Assembly: GCA_949289295.1 (NCBI GenBank)
Contig: CASENM010000017.1
Span: forward strand, 57,674 to 121,673
DNA from: an uncultured Bacteroides sp.
GTDB taxonomy: Bacteria; Bacteroidota; Bacteroidia; Bacteroidales; Bacteroidaceae
DNA length: 64,000 nucleotides
Direction of reading: 5' to 3'
Shown here: one piece after another, positions 51,672 through 60,228 of the stretch
Position numbering within the stretch: position 1 is the first letter of the stretch
Layout of the letters: every line of letters starts with the position of its first letter
Position numbers and translations under genes: made by a program
Notes under the pieces: model-generated
The model's database searches: none
The model's input: the letters and a program-made list of their open reading frames with translations, nothing else
What the model was told of the DNA's origin: nothing

Positions 51672-52829
51672 ATGAACAAACCATCTTCAGCCGCATTTGC
51701 GGACACCAAACCCCATTATGAGCTCCTCGACGGACTGCGAGGAGTGGCCGCCTTGCTGGTGGTATTCTACCACATCTTTGAAGGACTGTCGTTCGCCGCC
51801 GGAGGCACGGTCATCACCACCATCAACCACGGTTACCTTGCCGTGGATTTCTTCTTCATCCTTTCCGGCTTTGTCATCGGCTATGCCTATGACGACCGTC
51901 TGGGAAAGACAATGAGCCTGGGCAACTTCTTCAAGCGCCGTCTGATCCGCCTCCACCCCATGATCATCATGGGTGCCCTGCTGGGAGTCATCTTCTATTG
52001 CTTGCAGGGATGCGTCCGCTGGGACGGCAGCCATGTAGCTGTTTCCATGATCATGCTGGCCCTTCTGTGTGCCATGTTCTTCATCCCGGCCGTACCGGGC
52101 GCAAGCTATGACATACGCGGCAACGGAGAGATGTTCCCGCTCAACGGTCCAAGCTGGTCGCTTTTCTTCGAATATATCGGCAACATCCTTTACGCCCTCT
52201 TCATCCACCGCCTCAGCAACAAGGCGTTGACAGCAATGGTGATCATTCTGGGCATCGGTCTGGCAGGATTTGCCCTGTCCGATGCGGCAGGCTACGGAAT
52301 GATCGGAGTAGGCTGGACGCTCGATGGAATGAATTTCATAGGAGGTATGCTGCGGATGCTTTTCCCCTTCTCTTTGGGGATGCTGCTGTCTCGCCATTTC
52401 AAGCCCATGAAGATACGGGGCGCATTCTGGATATGTACCGTCGTACTGGCCGTACTGTTCTGCGTGCCTTATATAGAAGGTAAGGAGCCGTTCTGTCTGA
52501 ACGGAGCTTTCGAAGCCGTATGTATCCTTTTCATCTTCCCGGTTCTGGTATGGATCGGCGCATCGGGAAAGACTACCGACAGCCTCTCGACACGCATCTG
52601 CAAGTTTCTGGGCGACATCTCCTACCCTCTCTATGCCGTACATTATCCCGTGATGTATCTTTTCTATTCCAAGCTGATAGAGGACAAGCACTACACGTTC
52701 GTCGAAATATGGCCTACAGCTATACTCGTCTACATCGGCAGTATCGTACTTGCCTACGCCTGCCTGAAACTTTACGACGAACCCGTCAGACGCTCGCTGG
52801 CACGGTTCCTGCACACGAAAAAATCCTGA
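51672..52829 (+). CDS. Acyltransferase 3 family membrane protein (OafA/YrhL type)
   Basis: The 385-residue protein has about ten membrane helices. YELLDGLRGVAALLVVFYHI at the start carries the conserved Arg and His of the family, FFFILSGFVIGYAYDDR and FFKRRLIRLHPM follow, and GPSWSLFFEYIGNILYAL is the Ser-Leu-x-x-E/Y-x region. Family members acetylate sugars of lipopolysaccharide, capsule or peptidoglycan from the inside. The gene converges with the REC/ATP-grasp gene across a shared hairpin. Confidence 0.93.
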   Translation: MNKPSSAAFADTKPHYELLDGLRGVAALLVVFYHIFEGLSFAAGGTVITTINHGYLAVDFFFILSGFVIGYAYDDRLGKTMSLGNFFKRRLIRLHPMIIMGALLGVIFYCLQGCVRWDGSHVAVSMIMLALLCAMFFIPAVPGASYDIRGNGEMFPLNGPSWSLFFEYIGNILYALFIHRLSNKALTAMVIILGIGLAGFALSDAAGYGMIGVGWTLDGMNFIGGMLRMLFPFSLGMLLSRHFKPMKIRGAFWICTVVLAVLFCVPYIEGKEPFCLNGAFEAVCILFIFPVLVWIGASGKTTDSLSTRICKFLGDISYPLYAVHYPVMYLFYSKLIEDKHYTFVEIWPTAILVYIGSIVLAYACLKLYDEPVRRSLARFLHTKKS

Positions 52830-52852
52830 CACCCGGATTCAGGCAAACTATA

Positions 52853-52924
52853 TTCCACCACGGATTACACAGATTGACTTCTAGACTGACTGAAATCAGA
52901 ATCCATGTAATCCGCGGTGGAAAA
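52853..52924. repeat. Palindrome TTCCACCaCGGATTACA between convergent genes
   Basis: TTCCACCACGGATTACA and TGTAATCCGCGGTGGAA pair at all but one position over 17 bases, with GATT/AATC nested inside. It is a longer relative of the 14721-14776 element. A bidirectional terminator is likely. Confidence 0.8.
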
Positions 52925-52928
52925 ACAA

Positions 52929-55892
52929 TCATTCCGGAAGCACCACCACACCGAGCTTCTTCCTTCCGTCCATCTTCACGGAAAGCGGTTTTTCAAAATG
53001 TACCCACCGTACAAACTTGGTTTCCTCCACTGCCGGCATACTGTCGAGTATCGCCATATTATAGATTCCCTCGTTGATATAGGCATTGATAGTGAAATAC
53101 CCCACACCGAATGATGTCAGATTCTGGAAGAAATGCGTGCCCTGACTGGGGTCCACACGATAATTCGTCAGTCCGGCCTCCACAATGACACGGGCTGCCG
53201 AGATATTGGGCCATTTTACGGGAATCCCCAGCCACGTATCGCTGCTTCCCCAACGTCCGGGACCCACCAGCACATAATGCTTGCCTTCGTCCAGGAAACG
53301 CCGGTTCAATTTCTCGATGTCATAAGCAATCAGCTGGTTATTGGATGCCGAATAGCCGTCGGTCTTCACATATATCACATCCTGAATGTCTTCCATAATA
53401 CCGTGTCCCAATGAATTCTCACTCTTCAACAGCAACTTCTCATCCGGAATCAACGTAAGGTCTTCCTCCAAATCCGCCTTCACATCTACCATCGGACGGA
53501 TTTGCAGCATATAAAACGTGCCCGATTTGGTTCTGGAGTCAAAATTGACGGCAAACTCGATTTCCACAGGACGTTTCATCTCCCCCTGACCGTATTTCTG
53601 CACCAACTGCAGGATACGCGCCAACGGGAACACGTCGTGCTGCAGGATATTGGCAAATGTAATCAACTTTCTCCCCCCCGGATAGATGCCGTCACGAATC
53701 ACCATGTCATACGGATCGTACGTCGATGCAATATAGTTGAGCGAACCGTCAGCTTCTGCATCCTTCACATTCAGTTTCAACAGATTAAATCCGTCATCAA
53801 GCGAAAAATTCTGTCCCAGATTCTTCAAGTCAAGCGCATAGAAACGAGTCTGCGTCTCGCGTAAGGCTATCTCCATCTCACTGGTCTGGAGCACCTGAGT
53901 AGGATGATACGGACAAACCCGCAAAGTCAGTCCGCCATCGACAATATATTTACCAAGTCCGAGCGCCAGACTGACAATTCCCTCCTCCGCCAACTCATCA
54001 TTGATCGGATAATAGTTGATGGAACGGGCCACTCCCGAAATAGCCGGATAATAACGGTCGCCATACTGAGTGCCCACCACCTCCTGAAGGATGACCGCCA
54101 TTTTCTCCTGATCGATGACATTGCTTGTAGCCTGCATATACGCTTTGCTGTCCTTATAAAATACAGACGCATAAACCCCCTTGATGGCATCGCTCAACAT
54201 GCGGAGCATTTCATATTTGTCATCCAGATACGGAATCATATAAGTGGAATAGATTCCCGCAAAAGGCTGGTAATGGGAGTCCTCGAGCAAACTTGACGAA
54301 CGTACGGCAATCGGTGACTTCACCGCATTGAAAAAAGTGAAAAAGTCCTCCTCAAACCGTTCAGGCAACCTGGCATGCAGAAATGCCTGCAGAATCGTCT
54401 CATCGTCCGCATCACTCAAAGCCACCTGATAAAGCTGGTTCGTATCCATGAACTCATCGAACACATCCGTACAGAGCACCACCGTCTTCGGTATTACAAT
54501 CGACGCGTTCTCGAATTCCTCAAACTCACTGTGACGTTTCAGCAGATGGTCAATGAAAGCCAGTCCTCTTCCTTTTCCTCCCAACGAACCTTCGCCGATA
54601 CGTGCGAAATTGGAATAGCGGTCAAAACGTTCGCGCTGGAAGACAGCCACCACTCCCTGGTTCTTCATCTTCCGATATTTCACAATGGCCTCGAAAATAA
54701 TCTGCCGGTGCGCATCGATATCCTGCAGCGACTCCCACGTAATCTGTTTCAAGAACTCGGCTACCGGGAATATAGCCCTCGAATAAAGCCAGCGGGAAAT
54801 ATGGTTATGGCTGATATGATAGAAGAAAGACTCGCCCGGAATGGAAAACAGCACATTCTGCAGCTCCTTCAGGTTATGCACACGAGCGACCTCACTCATC
54901 GTCTTCGGATCGCGGAAGATGAAATCGCCGAAGCCGAAATTCTGTGAGACGGCCTCACGCAAGTCCACATCCATTTTCTTGGAATTCTTGTCGATAAAAT
55001 GCGCATCAAGCTCCTGGGCATATTTACGGTTCTCCTCCTCCGATGACTCCAGAATCAGAGGTACGAAAGGATCATGTTTCCGGATCTCGCGCAGCAGCTC
55101 CACACCCGCCAACGGGTCTTGCACTCCGTAGACAGGGAAACGCACGTCAGAAATCACTCCAAGCACATTGTTCCTGTATTTTTCATAAAGAGCCAACGCC
55201 TCTTCATACGAACGGGCCAACACGATTTTAGGACGGCCGCGCATCCGCAATGTACGCTGATGGGCATTCAGAGCCTCCGTTGCAAACTCCTGGCTTTGCT
55301 GAAGCACGAACTTGTAAAGGTTAGGCAACACAGACGAATAGAACCGGATGGAATCTTCCACAAGCAGAATCATCTGCACACCCACCTCCTCGATGTCGTG
55401 TGCCAGGTTCATCTTGTCTTCTATCAACTTGATGATGGAAACAAGCAAATCATTGTTCCCCAACCAGCAGAATACATACTGGAAAATGCTCAAGTCTTCA
55501 TGTTCCATACGTTCCCGGATGCCGTGCGAAAAAGGTGTAAGCACCACCAGCGGAATATGCGGATATTTTTCGCGTATGGCCCGGGCGATATCAAACGAAT
55601 CACTGTTGTCGGAACCCGGCATACAGATAACCAAATCGAACATGGTATTGTAAAGCTGCTCCCATGCCTCCTCCAAGGTAGACACCTGAGTGAACCGCGG
55701 AGGATAACGGAGACTCAGGTTCATGTATTCATTGAAGATTTTCTCGTCGATACGTCCGTCATCCTCCAGCATAAAAGCATCATACGGATTGGCCACCAGC
55801 AACACGTTGAAAATGCGCTTGGTCATCAAGTTGGCAAACTGCGTATCCTTGAAATAAAGTTGGTTGAGTTTTATTCGCAAAGCATTAAGCAT
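52929..55892 (-). CDS. REC-REC-ATP-grasp protein (PEP/pyruvate-binding domain), not a full PEP synthase
   Basis: The product has 987 residues. Residues about 27-165 look like a degenerate receiver domain (FDLVICMPGSD in place of the phospho-Asp strand). Residues about 172-310 are a receiver domain with all key residues: Glu179-Asp180, Asp249 in GVISDVRFP, Ser283-Ser284 and Lys302. From about 430 the PEP-synthase/PPDK ATP-grasp domain begins (GEGSLGGKGRGLAF, PIAVRSSSLLEDSHYQ). The mobile phospho-His domain (GGxxSHAAI) and the PEP/pyruvate barrel are missing. It could phosphorylate something under receiver control, or be a sensor; substrate unknown. Divergent from gdhA copy 2. Confidence 0.88.
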   Translation of the reverse strand: MLNALRIKLNQLYFKDTQFANLMTKRIFNVLLVANPYDAFMLEDDGRIDEKIFNEYMNLSLRYPPRFTQVSTLEEAWEQLYNTMFDLVICMPGSDNSDSFDIARAIREKYPHIPLVVLTPFSHGIRERMEHEDLSIFQYVFCWLGNNDLLVSIIKLIEDKMNLAHDIEEVGVQMILLVEDSIRFYSSVLPNLYKFVLQQSQEFATEALNAHQRTLRMRGRPKIVLARSYEEALALYEKYRNNVLGVISDVRFPVYGVQDPLAGVELLREIRKHDPFVPLILESSEEENRKYAQELDAHFIDKNSKKMDVDLREAVSQNFGFGDFIFRDPKTMSEVARVHNLKELQNVLFSIPGESFFYHISHNHISRWLYSRAIFPVAEFLKQITWESLQDIDAHRQIIFEAIVKYRKMKNQGVVAVFQRERFDRYSNFARIGEGSLGGKGRGLAFIDHLLKRHSEFEEFENASIVIPKTVVLCTDVFDEFMDTNQLYQVALSDADDETILQAFLHARLPERFEEDFFTFFNAVKSPIAVRSSSLLEDSHYQPFAGIYSTYMIPYLDDKYEMLRMLSDAIKGVYASVFYKDSKAYMQATSNVIDQEKMAVILQEVVGTQYGDRYYPAISGVARSINYYPINDELAEEGIVSLALGLGKYIVDGGLTLRVCPYHPTQVLQTSEMEIALRETQTRFYALDLKNLGQNFSLDDGFNLLKLNVKDAEADGSLNYIASTYDPYDMVIRDGIYPGGRKLITFANILQHDVFPLARILQLVQKYGQGEMKRPVEIEFAVNFDSRTKSGTFYMLQIRPMVDVKADLEEDLTLIPDEKLLLKSENSLGHGIMEDIQDVIYVKTDGYSASNNQLIAYDIEKLNRRFLDEGKHYVLVGPGRWGSSDTWLGIPVKWPNISAARVIVEAGLTNYRVDPSQGTHFFQNLTSFGVGYFTINAYINEGIYNMAILDSMPAVEETKFVRWVHFEKPLSVKMDGRKKLGVVVLPE

Positions 55893-55924
55893 GGCTTTTC
55901 ATATTTTAATCGGTTAATTGTCAG

Positions 55925-55956
55925 CAAAAATCGGGATTTCCATTGACATTTGCAAA
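55925..55956 (-). promoter_or_regulatory. Promoter of the REC-REC-ATP-grasp gene
   Basis: On the minus strand TTTG, 20 bp, GATTTTTG, about 33 bp before the ATG. Confidence 0.65.
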
Positions 55957-56051
55957 TACGCCCGTCTGCCCGACTCTTCCCCCTCACCCTGCGGCACCCA
56001 TCGGAAGCTTTCATTTTATCATAAATTAAGCCTATTTTCACAGTCACAACC

Positions 56052-56081
56052 TTGGAAGAACCGAATGTTTTGCTAACTTTG
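56052..56081 (+). promoter_or_regulatory. gdhA promoter (copy 2)
   Basis: TTG (56052-56054), 19 bp, TAACTTTG (56074-56081), 47 bp before the ATG. Confidence 0.7.
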
Positions 56082-56128
56082 CATAAGTGAGTATTTCATT
56101 TTGTCACACCTTTAAAACCATCTAAATT

Positions 56129-57466
56129 ATGGACATCAACAGGATTATGTCATCCCTGGAAGCAAAGCATCCGGGTGAATCAGAGTATTTACAGGCTGTA
56201 AGAGAGGTGTTGCTCTCCATCGAAGATATCTACAACCAGCATCCCGAATTTGAAAAAGCAAAAATCATCGAACGTCTGGTAGAGCCGGACCGGATTTTCA
56301 CATTCCGTGTCACATGGGTAGACGACAAGGGCGAAGTGCAGACCAACTTGGGTTATCGTGTCCAGTTCAACAATGCCATCGGCCCGTATAAGGGGGGAAT
56401 CCGTTTCCATGCCTCTGTCAATCTTTCTATCCTGAAGTTCCTGGGATTTGAGCAGACATTCAAGAATGCACTGACTTCTCTGCCGATGGGCGGAGGAAAA
56501 GGCGGCTCTGACTTCTCTCCACGTGGAAAAAGCGACGGGGAAATCATGCGCTTCTGCCAAGCCTTCATGCTGGAATTATGGCGTCATCTAGGGCCGAACA
56601 TGGATGTACCGGCCGGTGATATCGGAGTAGGAGGACGTGAAGTGGGTTATATGTTCGGAATGTACAAAAAGCTGACACGCGAATTTACCGGTACGTTCAC
56701 GGGAAAAGGACTGGAGTTCGGCGGTTCCCTGATACGACCGGAAGCGACCGGATTCGGAGGACTGTATTTCGTGAAGCACATGCTTGACAAGAAAGGAATC
56801 GACATCAAAGGAAAAACAGTGGCCATTTCAGGATTCGGCAACGTTGCTTGGGGTGCCGCCACAAAAGCAACCCAGCTGGGTGCCAAGGTAGTCACTCTGT
56901 CGGGACCGGACGGATATATCTATGATCCGGAAGGAATCAGCGGTGAAAAGATTGACTATATGCTGGAACTCCGCGCATCGGGCAATGACATTGTGGCTCC
57001 GTTCGCAGAAAAATTTCCAAGCGCAACTTTCATACCGGGCAAACGTCCGTGGGAAGTGAAAGTCGACATCGCCTTGCCGTGCGCCACCCAGAACGAACTG
57101 AACGGAGAAGATGCCGCCCACCTGATTAAAAACAACGTGATTTGTGTAGGCGAAATCTCCAATATGGGTTGTACACCGGAGGCTATCGATGCATTCATTG
57201 AACACAAGATGATGTATGCGCCCGGAAAAGCCGTCAACGCGGGAGGAGTAGCTACCTCAGGACTGGAAATGAGCCAGAATGCCATGCACATCAGCTGGTC
57301 GGCACAGGAAGTGGACGAAAAACTGCACGACATCATGCATAACATCCACGAACAATGCGTGAAATACGGTACAGAACCAGACGGCTATGTCAACTACGTG
57401 AAAGGTGCCAATATAGCCGGCTTCATGAAAGTAGCCCATGCCATGATGGCCCAAGGAATTGTTTAA
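56129..57466 (+). CDS. gdhA: Glutamate dehydrogenase 2
   Basis: The 445-residue GDH is colinear with the copy at 36922-38256 and keeps GPYKGGIRFHASVN, SLPMGGGKGGSDFSPRGK and PAGDIGVGGREVGYMFG. The coenzyme loop differs: after SGFGNVAWGAATKATQLGAK it reads LSGPDGY, so Asp259-Ser260 of copy 1 are Gly-Pro here. This suggests a different NAD/NADP preference. Gene order differs too: this one is divergent from the REC-REC-ATP-grasp gene. Confidence 0.95.
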   Translation: MDINRIMSSLEAKHPGESEYLQAVREVLLSIEDIYNQHPEFEKAKIIERLVEPDRIFTFRVTWVDDKGEVQTNLGYRVQFNNAIGPYKGGIRFHASVNLSILKFLGFEQTFKNALTSLPMGGGKGGSDFSPRGKSDGEIMRFCQAFMLELWRHLGPNMDVPAGDIGVGGREVGYMFGMYKKLTREFTGTFTGKGLEFGGSLIRPEATGFGGLYFVKHMLDKKGIDIKGKTVAISGFGNVAWGAATKATQLGAKVVTLSGPDGYIYDPEGISGEKIDYMLELRASGNDIVAPFAEKFPSATFIPGKRPWEVKVDIALPCATQNELNGEDAAHLIKNNVICVGEISNMGCTPEAIDAFIEHKMMYAPGKAVNAGGVATSGLEMSQNAMHISWSAQEVDEKLHDIMHNIHEQCVKYGTEPDGYVNYVKGANIAGFMKVAHAMMAQGIV

Positions 57467-57521
57467 AAACATATAAAGCAGAAAAAAGCAGGAAAAAAGG
57501 TGCAAATGGAAATTTAATTTC

Positions 57522-57626
57522 TATCTTTACGCACCTTTAATGAAAATAATCTCGTTTAGTTGTATTTGTATTTTGTATTGTAGCTTGCGCTATCCGCCTG
57601 TGAAGGTCACGATAGCGCATTTTTTT
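57522..57626 (+). ncRNA. Candidate small RNA, or gdhA copy 2 terminator region
   Basis: A -7-like TATCTTTA (57522-57529) is followed about 58 bp later by the strong terminator hairpin GCGCTATC-n16-GATAGCGC with a TTTTTTT tail (57587-57626). Together they would give a transcript of about 90 nt. A 45-codon frame from 57540 runs through the hairpin and is not convincing. No TTTG lies at -33. The hairpin alone could simply end gdhA. Confidence 0.4.
57586..57626 (+). terminator. Terminator after gdhA copy 2
   Basis: GCGCTATC pairs with GATAGCGC, followed by ATTTTTTT. Confidence 0.85.
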
Positions 57627-57631
57627 GCCCA

Positions 57632-57669
57632 TAAAAAAAAAGAGAAACCGCAACCGGTTCCTCTCTTTT
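57632..57669 (-). terminator. Terminator of the tRNA-His genes
   Basis: On the minus strand AGAGAGGAACCG-GTTG-CGGTTTCTCT then TTTTTTTTT. It begins 3 bp after the second tRNA. Confidence 0.85.
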
Positions 57670-57672
57670 CGG

Positions 57673-57747
57673 GGTGACTAGTGGGACTCGAACCCACGAC
57701 ATTCAGAACCACAATCTGACGCTCTAACCAACTGAACTATAGTCACC
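57673..57747 (-). tRNA. tRNA-His (anticodon GTG), downstream copy
   Basis: A 75-nt cloverleaf including the extra G at -1, which pairs with discriminator C as expected for tRNA-His. Acceptor GTGACTA/TAGTCAC, anticodon stem TCAGA/TCTGA with loop TTGTGGT, T stem GTGGG/CCCAC. The body is identical to the copy 114 bp away. Confidence 0.94.
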
Positions 57748-57786
57748 ATGTCGGTAAAAATTATGAATGCAAATCAAAAAAGAGGG

Positions 57787-57861
57787 GGTGACTAGTGGGA
57801 CTCGAACCCACGACATTCAGAACCACAATCTGACGCTCTAACCAACTGAACTATAGTCACC
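57787..57861 (-). tRNA. tRNA-His (anticodon GTG), upstream copy
   Basis: Same 75-nt sequence as the downstream copy. Both are followed on the plus side by CATGTCGG, so the duplication includes some flanking bases. It is the first of two tRNAs in one transcript. Confidence 0.94.
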
Positions 57862-57886
57862 ATGTCGGCCTTTCTGAAAAGCGATG

Positions 57887-57917
57887 CAAAGGTAAACACT
57901 TTTTTTTAATCTGCAAA
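57887..57917 (-). promoter_or_regulatory. Promoter of the tandem tRNA-His genes
   Basis: On the minus strand TTTG, 19 bp, TACCTTTG, 26 bp before the first tRNA: a very good consensus match. Confidence 0.8.
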
Positions 57918-57943
57918 TGTTTTTCAAAAAAACTTTTGCAAAG

Positions 57944-58014
57944 ATGAATGAAAGGTGAAAAATCCAGGACCTCACAATCACGTTTCATGCGAATCCCTCA
58001 TCCTTCACCCTTCA
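57944..58014. repeat. Weak inverted repeat with ATGAATGAAAGGTGAA arms
   Basis: ATGAATGAAAGGTGAA on the left pairs loosely with CCTTCACCCTTCAT on the right, between the tRNA-His promoter and the 3' end of folD. It resembles the AATGAAGAGTGAAG family. Confidence 0.4.
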
Positions 58015-58023
58015 TACCTACCC

Positions 58024-58905
58024 TCACTTATAAATAGCCTTCTTGCCTGCCAGAAGCGTGTTCTTCATCAACGACACGATAGTCATAGGCCCCACTCCGC
58101 CCGGGACAGGAGTAATGAACGAACACTTCGGCGCCACCTCATCGAACTTCACATCACCGGTAAGCTTGAATCCTGACTTTTTGCTGGCATCTGGGACACG
58201 GGTTGTACCGACATCTATCACCACGGCTCCCTCCTTTACCATATCCGCCTTCACAAAATTAGGCTGCCCCATAGCTGCTATGATGATATCCGCTTCCTGA
58301 CATTCTTTCACCAGATCCTTGCTCCGGCTATGACATACCGTAACCGTCGCATCACCCGGACAAGCTTTCTGCATCATCAGCATCGCCATCGGCTTGCCCA
58401 CAATATTGCTCCGGCCCAAAATAACACATTTCTTTCCACGAGTGTCAATTTCATACCGCCGCAGCAACTCCATTATACCGTTCGGAGTGGCCGACACATA
58501 ACACGGAAGGCCAATAGACAAACGTCCCACATTGATCGGATGAAACCCGTCGACATCCTTCCGGTAATCAATCGCCTCAATTACCTTCTGCTCCGAAATA
58601 TGCGAAGGCAACGGGAGCTGCACAATGAATCCGTCCACATCCGCATCTTCGTTCAACTCCTTCACTTTCTCCAACAATTCCTCTTCCGTCACATCCGACT
58701 CATAACGAATCAATGAAGATTTGAATCCGCACACTTCACAAGCTTTGACCTTTGCCGCCACGTATGTTTCACTGCCGCCGTCATGCCCCACCAGTACAGC
58801 AGCCAGATGAGGACGTTTCCCTCCTTTCGCCACAATGTCGGCCACCTCTGCTGCTATCTCCCTCTTTACCTGCTCGGAAACTGCTTTTCCATCAATCAAT
58901 ACCAT
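58024..58905 (-). CDS. folD: Methylenetetrahydrofolate dehydrogenase/cyclohydrolase
   Basis: The product has 293 residues from [17 protein letters not shown]. The catalytic Tyr and Lys are in [26 protein letters not shown] follows, and the NADP loop is [34 protein letters not shown] near the end is diagnostic. It interconverts methylene-, methenyl- and formyl-tetrahydrofolate. The frame is open up to 58992, but a promoter-like box at 58958-58965 and the family N-terminus support the Met at 58905. Confidence 0.97.
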   Translation of the reverse strand: MVLIDGKAVSEQVKREIAAEVADIVAKGGKRPHLAAVLVGHDGGSETYVAAKVKACEVCGFKSSLIRYESDVTEEELLEKVKELNEDADVDGFIVQLPLPSHISEQKVIEAIDYRKDVDGFHPINVGRLSIGLPCYVSATPNGIMELLRRYEIDTRGKKCVILGRSNIVGKPMAMLMMQKACPGDATVTVCHSRSKDLVKECQEADIIIAAMGQPNFVKADMVKEGAVVIDVGTTRVPDASKKSGFKLTGDVKFDEVAPKCSFITPVPGGVGPMTIVSLMKNTLLAGKKAIYK

Positions 58906-58957
58906 AGTTCTATCAATTTTTATCAGTTTTTTAAATAGACTTTTATCGCATTTCCTA

Positions 58958-58965
58958 CAAAAGTA
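58958..58965 (-). promoter_or_regulatory. -7 element of folD
   Basis: TACTTTTG on the minus strand, 52 bp before the chosen folD start. Confidence 0.45.
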
Positions 58966-59070
58966 ACAAATTAAAAAACAAGTAATGTCCATTTATCGGT
59001 TTTTATAGTATTTCTTACCGACAAAAAAGATTTATTACACATACCTCACGCCGAAAGAACAAAAAAATAT

Positions 59071-59078
59071 TAACTTTG
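59071..59078 (+). promoter_or_regulatory. -7 element of the amidase-MCE operon
   Basis: TAACTTTG, 16 bp before the ATG; no TTTG at the -33 distance. Confidence 0.45.
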
Positions 59079-59094
59079 CAACGGATAATCAGTT

Positions 59095-60219
59095 ATGAAA
59101 ACGACCGGATTCTACATATTATATACAATTGTTTTCGCCCTGCTGTCTCTGTTCCCGTCAGAACAAACCGCCGCGGCACCGAAAAAAACATTTACGGTAG
59201 TCATTGATGCGGGGCACGGCGGACACGACCCCGGGGCCATAGGACGTCGGGGCAAGGAAAAAAACATCAATTTGAAAGTGGCTCTGAAACTGGGGAAATT
59301 GATAGGGAACAATTGCCATGACACAAAAGTGGTCTATACACGCAGCAAAGACGTGTTCGTACCCCTTCACCGACGTGCCGAGATAGCCAATGAGGCCAAA
59401 GCCGACCTGTTCATATCCATACATACCAACTCGCTTGCCTCACGCAGCAACCGCATCAGTGGAACAGAAACTTACACACTGGGGCTCCACCGTACGGAAG
59501 ACAATCTGGAAGTAGCCAAGAAAGAAAACTCTGTCATCCTGATTGAAGATGACTATCAGCAACAATATGCAGGCTTTAACCCCAACTCCTCGGAAAGCTA
59601 TATCATTTTTGAGTTCATGCAAGACAAAAACATGTCACAAAGCGTCAACTTTGCGACAATGATTCAACGACAGTTCAGACAGGGCAAACGGGTTGACAAA
59701 GGAGTGCACCAAGCCGGATTCCTGGTGCTCAGAGCCACCTCCATGCCAAGTGTACTAATCGAACTGGGATATATCACCAACCCCGATGAGGAATCTTACC
59801 TATTGTCCGAAAACGGAAGCAACAACCTGGCCCAATGCATCTATAAAGCATTCATCCACTATAAAGACGGACACCAATCAGGGAATCTGACAAACGCAAA
59901 AGAACAAACCAACATACCCGAACCGAAGGCTGAATCAAAAGACACCGGCAAACCTGTTTTCAAAATCCAGATACTGACTTCGGGAAAAATACTGAACCCT
60001 AAAGACAAAGCCTTCAAGGGTCTTTTACCTGTAGACTATTATAAAGAAAAAGGGTTGGTAAAATATACGTACGGAGCTGATACAGACTACAATAAAATCT
60101 TGAAACTAAAGCGCAACAAGGTGGATGCCAAATTCAAGGACGCTTTTATCATCGCTTTCAGAAACGGGAAGAAAATGAACGTAAGCCAAGCTATCAACGA
60201 ATTCAAGAAAAACAAATAA
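59095..60219 (+). CDS. N-acetylmuramoyl-L-alanine amidase with C-terminal SPOR-like domain
   Basis: The 374-residue product has a signal peptide (FYILYTIVFALLSLFPSEQT). Amidase_3 core: zinc His41 in VIDAGHGGHDPGAIG, Glu55 in the KEKNINL segment, the second His in LFISIHTN and catalytic Glu in VLIELGYITNPDEE. The last 85 residues (FKIQILTSGKIL to KDAFIIAFRNGKKM) look like a SPOR peptidoglycan-binding domain. It cleaves the amide between MurNAc and the stem peptide. It is 9 bp upstream of an MCE gene in one operon. Confidence 0.94.
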   Translation: MKTTGFYILYTIVFALLSLFPSEQTAAAPKKTFTVVIDAGHGGHDPGAIGRRGKEKNINLKVALKLGKLIGNNCHDTKVVYTRSKDVFVPLHRRAEIANEAKADLFISIHTNSLASRSNRISGTETYTLGLHRTEDNLEVAKKENSVILIEDDYQQQYAGFNPNSSESYIIFEFMQDKNMSQSVNFATMIQRQFRQGKRVDKGVHQAGFLVLRATSMPSVLIELGYITNPDEESYLLSENGSNNLAQCIYKAFIHYKDGHQSGNLTNAKEQTNIPEPKAESKDTGKPVFKIQILTSGKILNPKDKAFKGLLPVDYYKEKGLVKYTYGADTDYNKILKLKRNKVDAKFKDAFIIAFRNGKKMNVSQAINEFKKNK

Positions 60220-60228
60220 CGAAAGAAT

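Noticed and set aside
57673-57861. Direct repeat array at the tRNA-His genes
   Set aside because: Explained fully by two identical tRNA genes.
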